Shown in pieces: positions 13,260 through 13,689 of a stretch of 13,689 nucleotides of DNA (position 1 is its first letter; every line of letters starts with the position of its first letter). The position numbers were made by a program, and so were the translations under genes. This stretch comes from Clostridiaceae bacterium (GTDB lineage: Bacteria; Bacillota; Clostridia; UBA1212; DUPL01), in contig JAAYLF010000161.1 in the NCBI GenBank assembly GCA_012522035.1, positions 1-13,689 on the forward strand. Reading direction: 5' to 3'. The notes below the pieces were generated by a model, which had not been told where the DNA came from, searched no databases, and was given only the letters and a program-made list of their open reading frames with translations.

Positions 13260-13520
13260 ATGTTAACAGAACAGGAAATCATGAATGATGCTCTAATGAC
13301 AGAGAAACAATTGATAAGTAGTTATGCTGTTTTTTTGGCTGAAACAAGCTGTCAGAATTTAAGGAATGAGCTCAACAAGATAATAACGGAAACAGGACAG
13401 GTGCAATTTGAAATATTCAATGCATTGAAATCAAGAGGCTGGTACAATGTCAAGAATGCACAAATAAATGATGTGCAGGTAGCGTACCAGAAGTATACAC
13501 AGGTTAAAAATCAGTTGTAG
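13260..13520 (+). CDS. CotF-family spore coat protein
   Basis: The 86-residue product matches the Coat_F family: EQEIMNDALMTEKQLISSYAVFLAETSCQNLRNEL (residues 4-38, read in parts), then ..QVQFEIFNALKSRGWYNVKNAQINDVQVAYQKY. The 'RGWY..(V)..A' and terminal YQKY are hallmarks. CotF-like proteins are located in the spore coat or spore surface of Firmicutes. It is about half of a full CotF, so it is the single-domain version. GGAGG overlaps the end of the previous gene and sits 4 bases before the ATG. Expression is probably in the mother cell during sporulation; the evidence for that is the family, not the promoter. Confidence 0.88.
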   Translation: MLTEQEIMNDALMTEKQLISSYAVFLAETSCQNLRNELNKIITETGQVQFEIFNALKSRGWYNVKNAQINDVQVAYQKYTQVKNQL

Positions 13521-13629
13521 AGAAAGGCACAAGGAGTGTCAACCATATTTGAAAATGTCCCAAAAAAAATAAGAAAAAACAGCATAAGAACCATATTTAA
13601 TTTGAGTATATGTACTTCAAAAGGTCGGT

Positions 13630-13677
13630 AGAGGCCAAGTCAAGAGTCACTTTGTTTCTTCTCTTGACTTGACCTCT
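13630..13677. repeat. Long inverted repeat at window end
   Basis: Two 17-base arms (13630-13646 and 13661-13677; the arms read AGAGG..CAAGTCAAGAG and back) pair with a single mismatch around a 14-base, T-rich loop. It stands 110 bases after the CotF-like stop and has no T tract directly after it on either strand, so a plain terminator is only one option. It could be a processing site, a small RNA or a terminator for a gene beyond the window. Confidence 0.8.
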
Positions 13678-13689
13678 TCTGCTATGCTG

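Noticed and set aside
13646..13661. CRISPR or insertion-sequence end at the terminal inverted repeat
   Set aside because: There is a single copy, no spacers, no transposase and no target duplication visible within the window.

Overview
The window looks like chromosomal DNA from a low-GC, spore-forming, anaerobic Firmicute, most likely a cellulolytic clostridium near Acetivibrio (Clostridium) thermocellum. That placement is inference. It rests on AT-rich intergenic DNA, strong AGGAGG ribosome sites, consensus SigA promoters, CotF-like spore proteins, a DUF421/DUF4363 pair, a clostridial-type citrate synthase and a secreted glycoside-hydrolase-like protein. No phage, insertion sequence or CRISPR array is visible, and no gene-free stretch exceeds 300 bases.

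Layout, left to right. 1-2373 (+): the 3' part of a GH71/GH99-like surface protein, then a secreted sugar-binding-like protein; both end in a C-terminal membrane anchor. 2378-3490 (-): a membrane-anchored rhodanese and a Crp/Fnr-family regulator in one operon. 3571-5202 (-): cofactor-independent phosphoglycerate mutase with its own promoter and a perfect-palindrome terminator. 5375-8363 (+): an operon of a divergent CoaD-like nucleotidyltransferase, LemA and a DUF2207 membrane protein. 8442-10500 (+): a FadR-type GntR regulator and citrate synthase, behind a consensus promoter that carries a GntR-like palindrome. 10605-10679 (-): tRNA-Glu(CUC) with an encoded CCA. 10767-11474 (+): an RsuA/RluB-family pseudouridine synthase. 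11510-11677 (-): a 55-residue zinc-ribbon protein. 11851-12924 (-): DUF421 (YetF-like) and DUF4363 genes, diverging from two CotF-like spore genes at 13038-13520 (+). The window ends in a long inverted repeat at 13630-13677.

Most of the content is ordinary core and sporulation DNA. The parts most worth following are the altered nucleotidyltransferase tied to LemA/DUF2207, the GntR-citrate synthase control region, the DUF421/DUF4363 operon with a SigG-like promoter beside coat genes, the rhodanese/Crp-family pair, and several inverted repeats not fully explained by simple terminators. I see no convincing new defence or mobile system.
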